A stretch of 64,000 nt of DNA from Bacteroidales bacterium (GTDB taxonomy: Bacteria; Bacteroidota; Bacteroidia; Bacteroidales; UBA932), in NCBI GenBank assembly GCA_017454265.1, contig JAFTDJ010000003.1, positions 1-64,000 of the forward strand. Reading direction: 5' to 3'. Numbering within the stretch: the first letter of the stretch is position 1; each line of letters starts with the position of its first letter. A program made the position numbers and the translations under genes. Below the pieces are notes generated by a model. That model was not told the origin of the DNA, searched no databases, and saw only the letters and a list, made by a program, of their open reading frames with translations. Shown here one piece after another: positions 60,770 to 64,000 of the stretch.

Positions 60770-61704
60770 GAACCTTGAGACTATTTGCGGCCGCCCTGCT
60801 CGCCGCCTGTGCCTGCCTTGCGGTGTCTTGCGAGAAGCACGAACTCCCGCAGCCGAAGCCTGTCGTCATAGATGACGAAGGCGATGGAGATGATCCCGAG
60901 CCTTCCGAAAGGGTGACCGAGCCTGCGGAGTGCAGCAACAAGGTGGTCGCGCACCGTGGCGGAGCCAGGGAAAGCAGTTTTCCCGACAATTCCCGGGCCG
61001 GACTTCGCTATTCAATGAAACTGGGCTGCTACGCCATGGAGTGCGACATTTACTGGACAAAAGACAACAATGTCGTAATCGCCCACGCCAAGGATACTTA
61101 TTATATCAACGGGCTCAAGCCCTGGGAGCATACGCTTCTGGAGCTCCGCAAAGCGGGCAAGCTGACCAACGGGGAAGAACTGCCCACCCTCGAGGAGTTC
61201 CTGGATATTGTTCAGGTAAAAGACAACTGCACACGGCTGTGCCTGGATATCAAGAACCTGGACGGTACCCTTACCCAGTATCCCATTAATGCAGTTCAGA
61301 GGGCCTGTGAAATCATCAAGGCGCGCAAGGCGGAGAAATTCTGCGAGTTCATCTGTACCGGCAACGAGACTGTCGCCCGCGGTGCGGCCGCTTGTATGGC
61401 AGGCTACGGCGTACCGGTAGGCTGGATGGCAAATAAGGCTCCCGCCTCCCACAAGGCCATGGGCTTCAGTTGGGCGAACCTGTCCGCAGCAAGCTATATG
61501 ACGCCTTACGGCAATGGCACCCGCACTATAGACGAATTCAAAAAAGCCGGAATGCAGATCAGCGTCTTCAACATAGACAGGCAGTCCGGCGACGGCAACG
61601 CCGTTTACAGCGACGAAGCCGTGAACTATTACATTAACAGGTATGACGACCTGCGATTCATTTGTACCAATTATCCAGACTGGCTTCTGAAAAAACTCAA
61701 ATAA
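60766..61704 (+). CDS. Glycerophosphodiester phosphodiesterase family lipoprotein
   Basis: This is a 312-residue lipoprotein (lipobox AVSC, Cys22), with an acidic linker (residues about 35-55) and a GDPD TIM-barrel. Motifs: VVAHRGGARES (His63, Arg64), PDNS (Asp75, usually Glu), MECDIYWTKDN (Glu92, Asp94), IAHAKD (His107) and LCLDIKNLDG. The two catalytic-type His and the metal ligands are thus retained, with one Glu to Asp change. GDPDs release glycerol-3-phosphate and an alcohol from glycerophosphodiesters. The start is a GTG overlapping the previous stop (GTGA). It is the only recognisable hydrolase of the Sus-type locus. Confidence 0.86.
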   Translation: MRTLRLFAAALLAACACLAVSCEKHELPQPKPVVIDDEGDGDDPEPSERVTEPAECSNKVVAHRGGARESSFPDNSRAGLRYSMKLGCYAMECDIYWTKDNNVVIAHAKDTYYINGLKPWEHTLLELRKAGKLTNGEELPTLEEFLDIVQVKDNCTRLCLDIKNLDGTLTQYPINAVQRACEIIKARKAEKFCEFICTGNETVARGAAACMAGYGVPVGWMANKAPASHKAMGFSWANLSAASYMTPYGNGTRTIDEFKKAGMQISVFNIDRQSGDGNAVYSDEAVNYYINRYDDLRFICTNYPDWLLKKLK

Positions 61705-61714
61705 CACTATTATT

Positions 61715-63610
61715 ATGAAACTGAATCACATTCTTTTTGTAGCTGCGGCAGTCCTCGCTATCGCGTCCTGCAAGCAGCCCCAGCCCGAAGTTGTTTCTTC
61801 CGTCTCGGTGGGCACCAAGAGCATCACCGCTTCCTGGGAAGGGGAAACCAAGACAGTAGCTCTTACTGCCAACTGTGAATGGACGGCTACGTCCGGCGCT
61901 GCCTGGGTTACCGTAACCCCTGCAAGCGGAAACGGAGCAACCACCCTTTCACTTGCGATAGCCGAGAATGCCGGCGACGCCCGTGACGGCAAAGTGACCG
62001 TCGCCAGCAAAGACGGCAAGGCAAATGCCGAGGTTCTCGTCTCCCAGGCTGCAAAGCCCGGTGACCAACCCACTCCGGGTCCCGAGCCCGCCGGCAACAC
62101 CATCAAGACCGCGGCCGAGCTTTCCGAGTTCTTCGGCAATGCGGGCACTTTCACGGCAGATGATACCTGGACTATAGAGGCCGATATCGACTGTGGCGGC
62201 GCCACCCTCGCACCGGCTCCTTCGTTCGCAGGCGTACTTGACGGAAAGAACCACAAAATTTACAATTACAACATTGTTTCCAACGAGCCTGTAGCAGGCC
62301 TCTTCCTGAATATCAGCGGTACCGTCAAGAACGTCATCCTCGGTTCGAGCGACGGCAAGAAGTGGGACAATTCTTCCAGCGTGAGCTTTGGCACCGAGGC
62401 TGCAAACGCCAACCATATCGGCGGCGTCTGCGCAGAACTGACCGGAACCCTTGAGAACGTAAAGAACTTTGCAAAAGTATCTATCGTCATCAATAACTCC
62501 GAAGTGTCCGGAATCGGCGGCCTTGTGGGACGTATCACTTCTCCTGCCACAATCAAATCCTGCGAGAACGGTGCTCAGCTGGAGATTTCCGGTACAATGG
62601 CCCAGGGTGCCTACACCGGAGGCATAGTCGGACACGCCAATAATGCCGAGGCGCTTCTGGAAGATTGCGTCAATTCCGCTAACCTCGAGTTCAACATCAT
62701 CAACGCCAAGTACATGATGTACGGCGGTATCGTCGGATACATCAGGGACGGCGCCAAAGTTGACAAATGCCGCAACGAGGGCGATATCACCTACAACAAC
62801 GCCGAAGCGGGCGGAACATACATTATGATTGCCGGTATCTGCGGTGGTATGTATTACAACTCCACGGTCAGCAACTGCGTGAACAAGGGCAAGATCAGCA
62901 CCAACCGCAACCAGGTGAGCCGTATCGGCGGTATAGTGGGCACGCTCAATTCCAAGGGCGTCGTCGAGGGCAATACCAATGAGGGCGAAGTGGTCATCAA
63001 TCACGACTTTGAGAACGGCAACTGGCAGGCTGCCGGCGGTATCGTCGGCTTCCAGGAGAAGGAAAGCGCTGACAACATCATCCGCAACAACACCAACAAG
63101 GGTGCGGTTACCGTGGTTGTGGAGAACGCGACCACACACGCGAACAAGGTTACTGCCGGCGGTATCCTCGGCCTCGGCGTCCTGGGTCTGGAGATTTCCG
63201 GAAACGTGAACGAAGCCGCCGTCTCCATTACCAATAAGGCTGCCGGTCCTGCGTACGCGGGCGGTATCGCCGGCTGGTTCAAGGGCGCAGGCACCTTCAC
63301 CAAGAACAATGAGAACAAGGGCGCGGTCAACTGCAAGACCTCCGACGACGCGGCTTCCGTGGCCGGCGGCGTAGTCGGCTGCGTGAACGACAAGGTAGGC
63401 ACTTGTACTTCTGACAAGAATACCGGTGCCGTGGTTTGTGCCAACGCCGCCGCTGCAGGTTCCATTGCGGGTACCAACAACGGTAAGCTGGTGAACTGCG
63501 TAGCGGGCGGCAGCGTCAACGGCACCAAGTTGACTGACGCCAACCTAGCCGGTCTCACCCAGGGTACTTCCAGCGCCGGCACCGCCGAAGGTACTACCCT
63601 TGCCAAGTAA
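61715..63610 (+). CDS. Surface lipoprotein: BACON domain plus GLUG-like repeat array
   Basis: This is a 631-residue lipoprotein (lipobox AIASC). A BACON domain (about residues 25-112, VALTANCEWTATSGAAWVTV) is joined by a Pro/Gly linker (QPTPGPEPAG) to a GLUG-like repeat array (about 135-620) with units such as IGGLVGRITSPATIKSCENG and GGIVGHANNAEALLEDCVN. It ends the run that starts with the sigma factor and is followed by a terminator. It probably binds ligand or surface at the cell exterior; function is not established. Its array resembles those of the lipoproteins at 38071 and 43229. Confidence 0.75.
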   Translation: MKLNHILFVAAAVLAIASCKQPQPEVVSSVSVGTKSITASWEGETKTVALTANCEWTATSGAAWVTVTPASGNGATTLSLAIAENAGDARDGKVTVASKDGKANAEVLVSQAAKPGDQPTPGPEPAGNTIKTAAELSEFFGNAGTFTADDTWTIEADIDCGGATLAPAPSFAGVLDGKNHKIYNYNIVSNEPVAGLFLNISGTVKNVILGSSDGKKWDNSSSVSFGTEAANANHIGGVCAELTGTLENVKNFAKVSIVINNSEVSGIGGLVGRITSPATIKSCENGAQLEISGTMAQGAYTGGIVGHANNAEALLEDCVNSANLEFNIINAKYMMYGGIVGYIRDGAKVDKCRNEGDITYNNAEAGGTYIMIAGICGGMYYNSTVSNCVNKGKISTNRNQVSRIGGIVGTLNSKGVVEGNTNEGEVVINHDFENGNWQAAGGIVGFQEKESADNIIRNNTNKGAVTVVVENATTHANKVTAGGILGLGVLGLEISGNVNEAAVSITNKAAGPAYAGGIAGWFKGAGTFTKNNENKGAVNCKTSDDAASVAGGVVGCVNDKVGTCTSDKNTGAVVCANAAAAGSIAGTNNGKLVNCVAGGSVNGTKLTDANLAGLTQGTSSAGTAEGTTLAK

Positions 63611-63625
63611 TTTTTCGTAATTTTT

Positions 63626-63656
63626 AAAGGCGCGCCTTAAAAGTCGCGCCTTTTTT
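63626..63656 (+). terminator. Intrinsic terminator after the Sus-type locus lipoprotein
   Basis: AAAGGCGCG (63626-63634) pairs with CGCGCCTTT (63645-63653), with a 10-base loop, followed by a T-run to 63656. It separates the lipoprotein from the transporter gene downstream. Confidence 0.85.
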
Positions 63657-63688
63657 GTATATTTACGGTTTGTAAAGCTTATTGCAGT

Positions 63689-64000
63689 ATGGCACAAGTT
63701 AAACAAACGAAACACAGCTTCAAATACTGGCAATGGAGGGTGATCATCTGCTCGATGATAGGCTACGCGATGTTCTACTTCGTTCGCAAGAACTTCTCCT
63801 TTGCAATTCCTCTCATCCAGGAACAGTATCCGGAGATTACCAAGGCCCAGTTCGGCGCCATCATTTCTGCCGGCGGCATCATTTACGGTATCTCCAAACT
63901 CATCAACGGCGTCATAGGCGACCGGACCAATGCCCGTTGGCATCTGGTGCTTGGCCTTGGAATCTGCGTGGCGGTGAATTTCCTCTTCGGCTGGACGGAC
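63689..64000 (+). CDS. GlpT/UhpT-like OPA-family transporter (5' part, runs off the window)
   Basis: The first 104 codons of an inner-membrane major facilitator are present. After a short polar start, WQWRVIICSMIGYAMFYFVR begins the first membrane helix. FVRKNFSFAIP contains the Arg equivalent to GlpT Arg45, and the helix 2-3 loop GDRTNARWHLVLGL is close to the GlpT form (SDR-NPR). It is a relative of the transporter at 19086-20501 but not a recent copy. Position downstream of the phosphodiesterase suggests uptake of glycerol-3-phosphate; the C-terminal two thirds, with the other binding residues, are outside the window. Confidence 0.82.
   Translation, partial: MAQVKQTKHSFKYWQWRVIICSMIGYAMFYFVRKNFSFAIPLIQEQYPEITKAQFGAIISAGGIIYGISKLINGVIGDRTNARWHLVLGLGICVAVNFLFGWTD

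Noticed and set aside
60766-61704. The GDPD protein as a carbohydrate-active enzyme of an ordinary polysaccharide locus
   Set aside because: The HRGG, ECD and LDIK motifs are those of glycerophosphodiesterases, not of any glycoside hydrolase I recognise.

Overview
The window is a chromosomal segment of a member of the Bacteroidales (Bacteroidota). The support comes from the gene content: SusC/SusD outer-membrane uptake proteins, an ECF sigma/FecR pair wired to a SusC with an STN domain, BACON, GLUG and FISUMP lipoproteins, a NigD-like lipoprotein and an Rpb6-type omega protein beside recN. It also comes from about a dozen copies of the Bacteroidota promoter box TAnnTTTG, most of them placed at operon starts. 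The G+C-rich third positions and lack of obvious Shine-Dalgarno sites fit a gut- or rumen-type Bacteroidales, but I cannot name a genus. No tRNA, rRNA, CRISPR array, prophage or transposase was seen.

Positions 34-16519 (minus strand) hold an almost complete division and cell-wall (dcw) cluster in the order mraZ-rsmH-ftsL-ftsI-murE-mraY-murD-ftsW-murG-murC-ftsQ-ftsA-ftsZ, closed by gltX. Every junction either overlaps or is separated by at most 12 bases. The cluster supplies lipid II synthesis (MurE, MraY, MurD, MurG, MurC), the septal synthase (FtsW/FtsI) and the FtsZ-FtsA ring. murF and ddl are not here.

Positions 16759-19069 (minus) are a LEA14-like lipoprotein, a SPOR protein and rpoN. 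Positions 19086-28224 (minus) are ten packed genes, mostly for envelope assembly, redox and regulation: OmpH-like lipoprotein, glycosyltransferase, periplasmic-binding-like protein, trxB, bamD, omega-like protein, recN, a Fur-family regulator, a NigD-like lipoprotein and an OPA-family sugar/glycerol-phosphate transporter. pdxJ (minus) and nadK (plus) then diverge from a 43-base gap that carries two promoter boxes.

From 29029 almost everything is on the plus strand: nadK-uppS, bamA-ompH, the oxoacid:ferredoxin oxidoreductase genes korA-korB, and gdhA. Three large repeat lipoproteins follow across the rest of the window (38071, 43229, 61715). They share GLUG-like arrays but have different N-terminal modules (two FN3, fimbrillin-like, BACON). 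One is preceded by a secreted PHP phosphoesterase and an uncatalogued 48-residue ORF. Between them lie rpsU (minus), an ATPase with an altered P-loop, rplU-rpmA, serS, ruvC and an outer-membrane beta-barrel protein.

The right-hand end (53631-64000) looks like a Sus-type uptake locus: ECF sigma, FecR anti-sigma, STN-SusC, SusD, a BACON lipoprotein, a lipoprotein glycerophosphodiester phosphodiesterase, a BACON/GLUG lipoprotein and the first part of a GlpT-like transporter. There is no glycoside hydrolase. My inference is that the locus captures glycerophosphodiesters or glycerol-phosphate polymers, cleaves them at the surface or in the periplasm, and imports glycerol-3-phosphate. This is the best candidate for an unusual system in the window.
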